Below, one piece after another: positions 21,960 through 35,500 of a stretch of 64,000 nt of DNA (position 1 is the first letter of the stretch; the number at the start of each line of letters is the position of its first letter). Under the pieces are notes generated by a model. It was given only the letters and a program-made list of their open reading frames with translations. It was not told the DNA's origin and searched no databases. Source of the stretch: Dendrophyllia cribrosa (lineage: Eukaryota; Cnidaria; Anthozoa; Scleractinia; Dendrophylliidae); assembly GCA_024195265.1 (NCBI GenBank), contig JAJLRJ010000010.1:23908681-23972680 (forward strand), read 5' to 3'. A program made the position numbers and the translations under genes.

Positions 21960-24900
21960 GTAAGTGTATGCACATCAAGATCCTTTGCAAAAATTGACCT
22001 TAATTTCTGAAATTTCCACTAGTGGACAATTTAAAATTGAACAGCTCCATGTCAATGTTCTGCTCAGTGGGTTGATTAAAATGCCCACTCTTTGGGATTT
22101 TATCGACAGACAAAAATGTATGAGCCGTGTTTGTTATATTGCAATAGTCGTAGGGGTCCTACGACCCTTGTAATATTACGTTTTCAACGAACTAATGTTA
22201 ACCTTCCTTATATTTGTTTAATACCGTATCTCATCAACTGTGTTTGTTTTGGAGCATGTCAAAAACATATCTACTGCTGTTAACTGATGCTTTTACAGTA
22301 CGTATTACAACTCCCTCTCAACGATGTGCATACCATTTTTCATTCATTTAAATGTGCATTGAACAGGGGAAAATATGAATTTACACCTCTGCCATGAAAT
22401 TTCCGTTGATAAAACCTCGAAAAACATTTGTCGCGTTCTCAAAAGTTATTTTTGTAAGGGTTAAAAAGCGTGGTTTTCTACATCCACGAATTGATCATGT
22501 TATGTATTTTATATGCACGTATAATTTTATGTAAAATATAAAATGCAAATGTTGTGATGAGCAAGTTTCCTGACGTTTTGCACAGTTTCTAATGAAACAA
22601 TACAAACAACTGCATGTTGAACATAATTAAGGTATCATTGGTATAATTCGGGTTAATGTCAATGTAACATCATACGCTGGCCGATTCACTACTCACGAAT
22701 TCAACAATATACGCAATATACGGCGAGGTACTTTTAATCACTGTTCAGATTTCACGGGAGCGTGCACATACACTGAGCGCCAATATCACTATGAAAAAAC
22801 AATAAGTGATTGACAATTCTTAAGTACAGCATATATACTGTAGACGAAAGACCGGACTGGACTGGACTTATAAAACGATGACTTCTAAAACAAGGTCTAG
22901 TAAAAACAAGGACTTGTAAAACGAGGACTTGCAAAATGCGTTAATATTTCTCTTTGTCATCTATATAAAGAACTTCTCTAGTTTTGAAAATAAATAGGTA
23001 GATAGCCTGATAGCCTGTGATGTTCCCGTTACGGTTAATATTTTTTACGCCTTACTTTTAAAATGTTTCAGTTTTACGCCTAACGACTAAATTTTGTGCC
23101 GTTTTACCGCTGGCCAAGACCGGCCGTAATTTTGTAATAACACACATTTAAAATATTCAAAATAGAAAAAGAAAACTTATATGTGTTTGTTCATTCATTA
23201 CATAGGTTGAAAAGCGATTTTATGTAAACAAGACTTGGATTTTATAGTTCTAACTTCAGTCGCGTCTGTGTATTTTTTTGCAATTTTGATTTCCAAATCA
23301 TTTTCTCGGGCAATTTTCGATACGCAACTGGTGTATTTTGTTTGGAAATTAGTCATACTAGTTATTCTAGACCGAGAAAAAGTTTTTTTTTTAGCTTTGG
23401 TGCAGTCTTAATGTACTGCGCCAGACGGTCGCGTAATACTCTTTTTGAGAATTGCTAAAATTAAAATCCCGGTCGTCAACCTTAATTCTAATTTTTCTTG
23501 TGCCTCCGACCTTTCACCTAAGTTAAGCTTGTCCGCTGTTAGGCTAAGCCTATCTATATATATTAGTGTAAAGCGTATTTAAATATTTGTACTGAAAGCG
23601 CGCTTTATAAATTATATTTATTATCATTATGTTATTATTGTTATTTTTAGAGAAGTTCTTTATATAGATAAATGGTTCACTAAAAATAAATATTAACGAA
23701 TTTTGCTAGTCCTCGTTTTACAAGTCCTCGTTTTAATAGTCCCGTCCAGTTTTCCGTTTCATTTCTGTCTTTATTCTAAATAGTACCGATAGCTTTTAAA
23801 GATTTTCAAGATGTTCCTTAGCTTCCCGAAAACGATCCGAATATATTTCGACGGTGTGTTAAAGACATTCAGTTTACAGTTAGACGAACTAGAAAATATT
23901 GAAGGGTACAAAAAAATGTCGAGCCACGTAGCACTGGTGATACAAACAAGGAATCAGAGAATTAACTCTCTTAATTCTCTGATTCCTTGATTAAAAAATA
24001 TTAAATAATAAGTAGTAACAGTGGTTTTATTGCATCAACAGGAGCTGTTTTCCTGTCAACATTGTAGAAGCCACTTTCATACAGGTCTGTAATAGGCCTA
24101 GACAATGATTTACTAAAATAAGAAAAAAAAAACAGGAAAAATATTCTTTATTTAAAGTTTTTTTTTTTGTTACACATAAAATGGTTGTCTGCTAGAGGTG
24201 GAGCTAAAGCTTAGTAGATACACGACCGAGGGCTTCGGGACACTTTTTCTACCTTTCTGCCAGACAAGCGTCATAATTCGGTGTTATGAGTTACGCATTG
24301 TGTAACTATAACCAGGTTAATTAAGAACTAGATTTGGCGCGGATATGGCTGTGCCTTAATTTTCATATTAAAAAGTGCAAAATGGCGATGAGTTCTATTC
24401 CGTTTTGCTTTCGTCTTTATGGGTCGGGTATTACCTAACGGTCTTTTCTATATCAACGGTTTCAACATTTGATTTCAAACTAATTTCAATGGCCATAAAG
24501 TGTTTTGTTGTTGTTGTTGTTGTTGTTGTTGTTAGTTAACAATTAGAACACTCCATACTCGTCAGGTTGCAAGTTGAGATTGTTTGTCACGCTCATTACC
24601 ACCTACGTGAGCAACCACATGTTGCAGAAAGTAGACGTCGCTTCTACTTTTTACAAAATTAAATTTGTTGCGCGCCTAGGTGTAGCCTCCTACGGGCTTT
24701 CTTTTGGCTCGTCACGCACGCCATGTCACGAACTCCTTCAAGGAGTAGCTTCAGGAGGCATTGATTCAAATTTAATCACTTGCCTATTGGGTCACTGGAA
24801 ACGCGGTGGTGTATTGGTTATCTCATTGGACTTCAAGGTTGATGGTTCAACGTTTAGTCTCTACCGTCGTGTTGTTTCCTTAGACAAGAAACTTTACTCC

Positions 24901-26123
24901 ACATTGTCTCTCTTAAAATGTGTAGTAATGGCAACCGGCGACATAAGGCTGGAGTTCACCCTGCGATTGACTAACATCCCATCTAGGTTGGAGTAGCAAT
25001 ACTCCTTGTTACTTCATGCTACAGAAAGCGGGTAAAGCCCCAGACGAGTGGGCTTCCTGTGGCTCGTGCGCGACTTTGCCTGATAGGCCACTAGGCTCGA
25101 CACCTGACACGTTCTTTAGCTCTCAACGATGACAGAAGGCTGATTCCAAATCTAAAGACTGTCTGGTAATAAACTGACATAAAAAGCATAAAGCAAACGG
25201 GGTGGATTTATTTGTAGCATGCGCGTATACTTGTCTCATTTGATATATTGTTTTTACCTAAAATAGAAACAATAAAATATACCACCACTACGCGCTTATG
25301 CGGCCGTAAACAAATCCAACCAGAATTGATTGTGTACGATAACCAAAACTCTAATGTTTACTCATTTTTCGTTCAATATTAAAGATTCTAGTGAGTGTCT
25401 AAATAGATAAATAAATAAATAAATAAATAAAGACTGTGCAGATGCTTTAAACAAGTTAAGGTAATAACTTTAGAAAAACTTCATAAACTATATAAAAATG
25501 CCTAAAGAATGCCTAGTAAATAATTAAATAAATAAATAAATAATAAATCATTATTATAATCATTCGTTTCATAGAAAAGAACCAAGTACAAGGAAGTCGC
25601 GCCAAAATACAACGAGTACAACGAGACGGTTGATGTAAGAACAATCCCGGCAAACAGCTCCATGAACATCTTCAGCAATGGGACGCACAACTTTACAACT
25701 CATCGAGACGAGATTGCCCCGGGATCAGACCTTGTTCCCGCTGGTCTTGAAATAGCAGCCCGCAATATGAACGTTCTTGGGTTGGTTGTATTCTCCATCG
25801 TTTTTGGCATTGTGCTGGGTCGTGTTAAGGAACGTGGGCTTCCCGTGAAACTGTTTTTCGAGTCGCTGAATGAAATTATCATGGAAATGATAGGTTTGGT
25901 CATGTGGTAAGAGTTTTTCCATTAATACAACTTATAACTAGTTGAGTTATCTTCTATACTTTTATATTTATGATTAAAGTTCTGTCAGGTTCGGGAACAA
26001 CTTTTTTTTAACTCATTTGCAGTGAGATTTTGTAAATATAAAACTGAAATCAAAGCGCTGTCGCGCTAGCTCGAGTGACAGTTTTCCAAAATGAATGTCA
26101 TACGCGTTACACGTAATATTAAC

Positions 26124-26156
<33 letters not shown>

Positions 26157-26506
26157 TTTCAAACATGAGAAAATAGCATTAAACTCGGAAAAAATTCCGA
26201 GTTCCAGATGGGATTTGAACCCACGATCATCCGTGGTCTAGTCGGATGCTCTACCACTGAGTTACTGCGACTCTGTGGTGATCAAGGGTAAAATGTCTGG
26301 AATGACTGGAATGTCTGGATGACTGGAACCGCATCGCGTGGTGGCATCGCGTGGTCACACAGCCAAATGATAACACATATGACTCATAACTGCATCTCGC
26401 AGTCACATTAAGGCATATCAAAGATGCAACCAACCAACCTCCAAAGTGTGTGATTAAAAATTTTCAAACATGAGAGAATAGCATGTTTGAAAATATTTAA
26501 TCGCAC

Positions 26507-26545
<39 letters not shown>

Positions 26546-29500
26546 CTTTATTACTGTTTATAAACACGTTCAATCCCTAATGATTTTCTGGCTCGACATT
26601 CTACATACAAGATAATCTGTACAGTTGCACGTAGACATAAAATGATTTTGCGAAATAGTTTAAGAGGGTGCAATTTAGCCACATGTAAAAATAATAATTT
26701 TGCGCACAATTGATGTCATTAATTTCACCATAGAATACCTCCAGACCTTGAGTGGCTTTACGAAAAATCGTGACAAATACTTGGCTTGTTTTAAGCTTTC
26801 TGCCCGCACCCACTGATATAGTTATACTGTTTCCCAATGGTTTGGAAATCTAAGGCTATCATGGTTCTTTGCTTATAGAGTAATTTTTGAAAGACCGCGA
26901 AACAGTTACTAAGTTAGTAGGCACTAGTAGACACTATTAGACACTAATTCCATTGTTTTCTTTTGTTTAGTATTAGCTCATTTTGATTCTTTGCTAGATA
27001 CTGTTTCACGGTCCTACGAAAATCACTTTAATAACGCGTTGCTCCTAAAGCCTGGTTTTTACTAGCGACATAAGCATAAACATAAGCATAAGCCTGGTTC
27101 CCACTCGCGACGTAAGCGGAATCGTAAGCGGAATCGGAATCTTAAGAACCTTACGATCAAGTGGAAATCAAAACGACGGAAGCGGATAGTAAGCGACGGA
27201 AGCAGAAGCGGAGTCGGAAGAAAAAGGAAACCTTCTGATCCTACTGATTCCGATTCCGTGGAGCTTCCGATTCCGATTGCGACTTCGTTTTTTGATTTCC
27301 ACTAGAACGTAAGGCTCCTTACGCTTCCGACTCTGACTCCGCTTCCGATTACGTCGCTAGTGGGAACCAGACCTAAGCATGAGCATGAGCACGAGCACCA
27401 GCACGAGCACGAGCATAAGCGGAGGCATGAGAATTTGAGTCAAGTGAAAGGAACATTGACATAAGCGTTAGATTGATCCTTATGCGTACGCTTATGTTTA
27501 CGCCTATGCTTATGTCGAGACCGTTCTCATTAAACATAAACGCTCTTATGCTTCCGCTTATGTTTATTCTTATGTCGCCATTGAAAACCAGGCTTACATG
27601 CTCCGATTAGACACCCTTTGTTTGCTATTTTGTCCACAGGATTTCTCCCATTGGCATCTGCAGTTTGATAGCGGCCAAGATTGCAAACATGAGCGATATT
27701 GGACAAGCTTTCGAGATGCTTGGCTATGTTATGGGTACCGCAATTGCTGGTCTAATCCTACACGGCGTGATTGTCCTCCCGCTTATTTATTTTATATTCA
27801 CGAGGAAAAATCCGATTATATACGTTAAAAACCTATCCGATGCAATTGCAACATCGTACGGCACAGCCTCCAGGTAAGTTCCAAACACCATACCAGTTTA
27901 TTGCAGTAATTTGTGCTATGCCGGTTTATCAATTCAAGGGATGGGTGTTCAAAAGGCTTATGTTCAATTTTCAAACCTGGTGGCATTTGGAACAGTAGAA
28001 AATGGTAGGCTCCGACGTTTGTAGCATATTTCGCATTTCTGAAAAATAAGTTTATTTCAAGCTCCTTGCTTATAAAGGTTTTTCGACTGCATTTGTAGAT
28101 TTTTACGTCCCCCGCATTGTCCAGATGAGTTGAATAGTTTATCAATTCTGCTCCACTTTCATCCGAAAAGCGAACCGAACCGAACCGAACCGCTCCTGCA
28201 TGATAACGATTGCAATGGCGTTTGCTATGTTGGTGGGGGAAAAAATCTTGTTGATCAAACTAGTTCGCCACACATATTGAAAGTTTGTCGTTTGTCAGCT
28301 GTTCACATGAGGACCTTACCATAGCGAGCTTATCATTTGCATTGTCAGAATTGAACCAGATCGGTCTTTTTGTAAAATACAGTCGAACCAGTATATAACG
28401 GCCCTATATTGAGCGGCCACTCTCAATTAAACGGCCAGTTTTCAAATTACTCAAGCAAGTTAAGGCATGGTTTACCTGCTTATTTGGCATAGTTTCATTT
28501 GAAATGGAAGTCGTCGTTTAATGTTCCTAATAGTAATTTGCAAGCAATATTGTTTCATTGGACTTAATAATATGAAACATTGGTGACGTTCGAATATAAG
28601 TCACGTGAACTGTTATTGAACGCTAACGGTTAAAATCTTCAGGGTAAAATGGGGAACATTAAATCACATCTAATTAAAACTTTTTGAGCACCAATCTTTT
28701 GCATCTTAGGTGCTGGTCATGGAACAGCCTTGTGCGCATGTCCAAGTTTAAAAGCAATCACGTAATTAGGGTAAATAGGTCACGTGACTTTAGAAATAGC
28801 TTAATAACTTCTATTACAAATTACACATACCACCTTACAAGGCAGAATAACAATGCTGATAATCTACTAGGCAATTTAGTAGCACATATTTTTAAAATTA
28901 TATTGCAGAACCTTTCCCCATTTTAGAAAACGCATTTTGTGACGTCAATTACAGCGCATTGTCACGTGATGCTAACTTACACTCTCATATGATTAACCAA
29001 GTCAGATGTAAATCCTACTATTAGCATCGAACTTTGAAGTTAATTGCATTGATCAATAATAAAGGATCTCTAAATTCGTCGCGGGTGGTCGTTTGAAACG
29101 CCTTATAGTCATGCCTCAACTTGCCTTGGAAACCTAAAAACACATGTCATTTTAAGACGCTTAAACTGAGAATCCATCATCACTGCGCTGCATCGTTATT
29201 ATTGTTCATTACTGTACGTATTTGTTCAGTTCACCGATTTCGTAAATGCTTTCTCGTAGATGTAAATGTACTGTAGTATAAAATGAAAGAAAAGAAAGAA
29301 TATTGTTGTTTTTGAACTACTTACAAAGTGCAATCTCCATTTGTTCAAGATAGAGATCGCTTGGTTGGGTTTTGTTACATGAGTGAGTTGCTAGTATTTA
29401 AAGTAATACTGTACATTAATAAAATCGACATTTCAGCACGCCTACAAAGTGAACCTACAATCGTTATCAAAAACCTTCGACCACTTGACTAAATTTTGGT

Positions 29501-32500
29501 TAATTTTGTAGTGCATTAACCCCCTCCCCCCTTCCCACCCCCTATATCAATGTTGGGTTGTGATTGGAGATACCGGGGGCTTGCCAACCGCATGAAGATT
29601 GATTTGGGTTCCAAAGTTTAGATCCAACATTGTTATTGGGGGCCCGGGGGAAGCGAACATCAGCAATGTAGACTGAAAATTGTTAAAAAGTCAATTAAAA
29701 TATAGGGTGGTCGAAGGTATTTTGCAGACGATTGTCTGAGAGAGAATTCGCAAAGCGTTGTTTATAAGAAGACGTTACAAACATATATGTATTGATAGGC
29801 TATGTTGACAGTATTGACCAAATTTTTTTTTAGCTATATCCCTATAGACATGAAATATTCGGCATTTTATGTGAAATGACGTCATTTTCTAACATTAACC
29901 CCAGGTAATATTTCGAAGTGTAAATTTTGAAATTATTTTTTTAAAGCAACACAGACATATAATTAATTGAAAAAATAATCAATATCAAGCGAATTCAACC
30001 AAGTATTTAACTTTTATCTCATTTGTGGGATCCCTGTGTAATGAAGCATGCTGGGATATATACAGCCTTTATCTGTTAGTTTTTATATTATGTTCAGTTT
30101 GTTCACATGTAATCATGAGTAAAGAAGGTTTAGGTCAACAGAGAACGGTGTATCTTATTACGTATAGCAGGGCAGACGAGTCTATTGTACCATCCAGAGA
30201 ACGCAAAGAATTACGGCCATGTAAACGCTGCTTCGCAGAATTCATATTGAGCAACAAGAGCTCCAGCAGCTAAATGTCACGCCGTGTCACGCTACTATAA
30301 TTCCACGATGCTCGCCTATAAACTCAAATAGCTCCATCCACGTTAAACATTTAGCATTTCATGGTATTATTACATAATATACTACTAAAGACAAACATTA
30401 TCTAAGCTAATTACTGTTTGTAATTTGCCATAGCTGTACATAATTGACGATTCTCAGCGTGACGACGAAACAAAGAATATATGTCACTGAATCTTTTTAT
30501 GTCACCAAAAAGCGAGAACCGTTGAAATGTAGTTTATTTACCGTCCAAAAATTAACTTTGGCATTCCTAACATGATTATCCTTATTATTTCTCTCTAAGG
30601 AGAGTTAACATGCAGTCATATGCGAAAGTAATCGTGAGAAATTAACAATAATCACCGAGCACCGTGCATGAGAATCGTGAGAAGGACACAAACACACCAG
30701 CCCTCCCCCCAAAGACATGTTTTGCCGTGTACAAAAATATTCGTTTATTTTGCTTTAATACTTTGTACGCCCACCTTTTCTTGTTATAATAGCATCGATT
30801 CTTTTAGGAAAACTATCGATTAAAGAGTTTATATACGATATATCAGTCTCTTTGAGCGTATTCAGCACTCGCTCTTACCTACACTATCATACACTTTCGC
30901 ACTCGACGATTATTGTATGTTTCAGTTTAGACCTATAACATAGTGTGAAATACCGTGTTCGCTAGTTAAAAGCTTGTGTTAAGAAAAATACTTCGGACAA
31001 TCGTTATCAAAAACCTTCGACCACTTGACTAAATTTTGGTTAATTTTGTAGTGCATTAACCCCCTCCCCCCTTCCCACCCCCTATATCAATGTTGGGTTG
31101 TGATTGGAAATACCGGGGGCTTGCCAACCGCATGAAGATTGATTTGGGTTCCAAAGTTTAGATCCAACATTGTTATTGGGGGCCCGGGGGAAGCGAACAT
31201 CAGCAATGTAGACTGAAAATTGTTAAAAAGTCAATTAAAATATAGGGTGGTCGAAGGTATTTTGCAAACGATTGTAGAGAGTGGCCGCTTAACCTTATTT
31301 GGCCTGGGGTGGGGGGGAACACAAAGTGCCCGCGCTAACTTTCAACATTCATAACTTTTTTAATATGCATTCAAACGCCATCAAACTTTGTTACTTTTCC
31401 CAAAAATTTGTCTGGCAACAATTTCATGTGACATTTTGTTGATCACGTAACCTGATGTTTCCATGGCAACAAGATTTTGACAACCATGTTTTTTTGAAAT
31501 TTGCATATTTTTACCTTTAATGAATGAAGAAAAACAATGTTTATTGGTATAACTTTTACATTTTTACGTCATTTAGCGTTTATTAATTGGTTTTGATTAA
31601 TTTTGAGTCAATTTGGACGGTTTTTAAGAGGTTTTGAAAATATTCAGAAATCCAAGATGGCGGATCCAGGATTGCGGCCGTATAACTAATTACCTAATAT
31701 GACTACATCATATGACGTCCTCGTTCCATTGTGCGGACCGTACAGGAGACAGTTTTGGACGTACTATGTACCCTCTAAGTTTCATTGTCATAGCCTTAAT
31801 GTTCTTGAAGTTACGAGGGGACTCAAAAAAAGCCCAGTCAAAATAGGGTTAATACAGGTTTCGACTGTACATGTATGTTCAAAATGGCACGAACTGACCG
31901 GTCAGGTCGCCTACGTGTGGACACAGTGTTCTCGTTCTCAGTTTTCCTTGTTCACAAGAGGATTTCGTCTAAGGACATTTACCATTTGTCAGATCATTCC
32001 GGTGGGGACGGGTCTTTTCGTAAACAGTATTGACAATAATGTGTATATGAAATAATAGACTGTTCACAGTACCCTACAGTTTTCCGTGTGATCAGTCCAT
32101 GTCGATCGCTAGTTTGAGTTGCCGCCATTTTGGTTTTTCATGGCGAGTGAAAATTGGGAAGAGTGCAAAAATCCCGCAGGGACGGGCGTTGGGGGTTAAC
32201 AGCGTGAGAGGGTCGCTATATGAAAAATCAAAATAGCGGCAACTCGAGCAAGCGTTCGACCTCGACTGATCATACCGACAAATAGTCTAATGAAATAAAG
32301 TCATATAAACTGCGAAAGAAATTAAAGAAAAATATATCATCGAAGTTATGCAGTTACTGAAGGAATTGTAGTTAGACCTGAATTGTTTTTTTCAGACTCG
32401 GCGAGGTAGGAGAACAATTTCTTCAAAAAAAGGCGCATTATTTACTTCGAAATGACCGGTCCGGCCTTCCAGTCCACGTGTAAACTTAATAAAAGAACTC

Positions 32501-35500
32501 GGCCAATATTACTAAATAAATACTAAACGCTCAGAGCTCTGAATAACCACTATGCATTATTTCAATTATACTTTAGCGCGGCCACCTTGCCAACTACCAT
32601 AAAATGTACTGAAGAGTACAACGGTATTGACAAACGCATCAGCCGTTTTGTTCTTCCTCTTGGTGCGACCGTCAACATGGACGGAACAGCGTTGTACGAA
32701 GGCGTGTGCGCCTTGTGGATCGCCCAAATGCATGATATTAATCTCGGTGCTGGGCAGATCATCACCACTGTGTAAGTATTTCACAGGTTTTACAGTAACA
32801 TGCGCCCACTTTCTTGCCATTTTCTCCCATTTTTTTAACGTTTGCATATTTTTTTATTTTTATTTTTGTGCTCCTCCCTAATAAGGAACCCTCTCTAATA
32901 AACGCCCTCTCTCCAAAAAGCGCTCTCCCTTGAGCTACCATAAGTAACTAAACGCTACGGGCGCTAATTCGAATCAATATTTAACTCTTTAGGGGGTGAC
33001 AGCTTTTTGACACGCGATTTTTCATTCATAGGTTGACTGCTGTTGCTGCGGCTGTGGGCGCGGCTGCAATTCCATCTGCAGGCCTGGTTACCATGTTGAT
33101 TGTGCTGCAAGCTGTCAATCTTCCACTTGAAGACGTAGCCCTTCTCTGGGCTGTTGATTGGTTTATGTAAGAAACTCAGTTTCATTTTTATATTTTTAAT
33201 ATACACGTAATAAGTCCCCTCCTACTGTTCTTTTGTATTGAAAAGAAAACTTTTTCTTTGAAATCTTCAAATTAAGTAATAGACAACACGCTGTGTGAGC
33301 GTATACTTGGGCGTCGTTGTATTAGGCATATTGGAGAATAATTGTCTTGGGAATCTGCATGCACGTTGCAATTATACGTTATTTCACGGTTTGATGATTG
33401 GGAGTATTCGGATAGTGTGAGTTGTCTAACAAAGAAGCGCGTTAACCGTCTAAAACAAGAAGACACAGTACACTTAGCGTGTGAGATCGCACGCAAATTA
33501 TTAAAGTAGCGTGTCCACTGTGTCAAAAGACGAGTACATATACTGAAAAATACAAATCGATGCCTACTTTGTACTTACCGTTGAAAAAAGGCCGTATGTC
33601 AGAGTTTCCCGATGGTTGTTATTGGTTTTAGCTAAATCTTGTAACTAGCTGGTCTGTGTTTCCGACACTTTTGAAGTGAATGCAAATGTAGCCGCAAAGT
33701 GGCCTTTCGAAGCCATGGTGTAATTGCCTGGTCCGGACCCGAGGTCAAAACAACTTTTCCAATTGAAAGTTTTGCTAGAAGTATTCCCGCCGTTATTATA
33801 ATAAAGTTTGAATGAAACTTATAAATTTAATCAAAGTTAACGACAGAAGTGATAATTTAAGAGGAGAGAAACAAATTTAGCCCTTTGAAATATATATTTT
33901 TTCAGTTGAGGTAAAAATGTTGCAATTTGCATAATGTGAAAGTAATTTGAAACCTTTCCAGTAACGCATAACGCAGCTGTTTCGTAAAACATCTCGCAAT
34001 CAGACACACGAAAATATATCCAGTTTTTATTCCTCTGTATCCGAAACACAGAAAAGAAAATTAAATGAAAAAGTGATCGCTTTAAGGTTATTTTCGCCCG
34101 AGAAACATTCACTAGCGGAAGCAAAACTCGCAAGAAACGTCTCGCAAGAAACGTTTCGCAAGACACCGCGTGCATTGTTTACATCTTCTCTCGGCGGTGA
34201 ATTTTTGCACCCAAAGTTTCAGTTGTCTGTTCTGTTCTTTCAACTTCACGAAATAAAAATTAATGAAAGGCAAACAACCGAAAGAAGTGAAATTAATTGG
34301 GATTCCTACCACGCTTATATTTCTTCCTTCGCTGTCCACTGTTCACTTCTTATTAACGCTATGTATGTATTCGTCTAAATTATCTTCTTCATGTTCGTTT
34401 TACATGTAACATGTTTTAGCGGGTTTCCGTCATGAAGGTATCGTAGAATTAATCGCGAGTGTCAAATACTTTCGCAGTGTCTTCTTGAGTAATTTCCTTA
34501 CGCATATTGAATATGAAACTGTTAGATGCAACAGAGAAAACACAACTCGCACTTTGTGACGTTCGCCTCGCATCAACAAACAACAGGTGTACTCCACCGC
34601 GGTCAAACGAGAGAAATTTGCAAAAGTTAACCAAAGTACTTCAAAGTTAAGGTTGTCATTTTCACTGTTTATTAAAAGTTTCATATATTGACAATACACT
34701 GTCAACTCACTAAACGTTTTGAAAGTTTACAAAAAAAGTTCTAAGCGTTTGAAAACTATGAACCGCAGAACTGTCGGCGCCATTTGCCAACACAATTTTG
34801 CTCAGGCACGAAGCGTTTTGATCAGTTGTCAACGATCGAAAAGAAGCTCGTTATTTTGAGCCGGAAAGATGAAAAGATAGTTACATAAACTAATTATTTT
34901 ATACATCCTTGCCCACGTTTCCACTTAATTCTAAATGAATCCCACCAAATAAAACGAAAAACGCCTCGGACGTATGACCGCGGTAAAGGTTTGAATAATC
35001 CCGCCGTCCCCAGAGTTGCGCAATACTGCACATTTGTGGACGACCAAACTGCATTTTAATACTTGGTCGCTACGCCCAAGTAATAAAATATGAGCAGCAG
35101 AAATGTATGGATATTTATAATGGGGAATCTGCCGCTCGCAGCAGTTCTGGTGCGATCTTGCTTATTATAAAAGAACAATAGCGATGAAGCTTACTAGTAC
35201 TTATATTAGTATTCTGTATTGATGATCCAGTATAGCTGTTCTGTATCAAGATTTACAAATCTTCATTAAACTCCACTCCATTTGTAATTTCCGTATGAAT
35301 CAGTGCCTTTACAGGGAACCCAACGAGGAATGTCTAAACAAACGCTTGGAATGGCGCTGTACTGTTTTTTTTTTCTATTTTATATATATCATTTCAGTGC
35401 CTTTACAGGGCACCCAACGAAGAATGTTTAAACAAACGCTTGGAATGGCGTTGTACTGTTTTTCCATATCATTTTAGTGCCTTTACAGGGCACCCAACGA

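Noticed and set aside
21875..21960. Splice donor CCAG|GTGAGC ending transporter exon 1 early
   Set aside because: The sequence beyond continues in frame and matches the family's LDLIR segment up to a better donor at 21960.
24574..24996. 140-codon plus-strand frame in the transporter intron
   Set aside because: No domain and shared phrases with adjacent sequence suggest repeat DNA; kept only as a note in the intron entry.
26201..26272. Functional tRNA gene (anticodon AGA)
   Set aside because: Anticodon stem mismatch, no long variable arm expected for tRNA-Ser, and a SINE tail with hairpin and AAT array follows.
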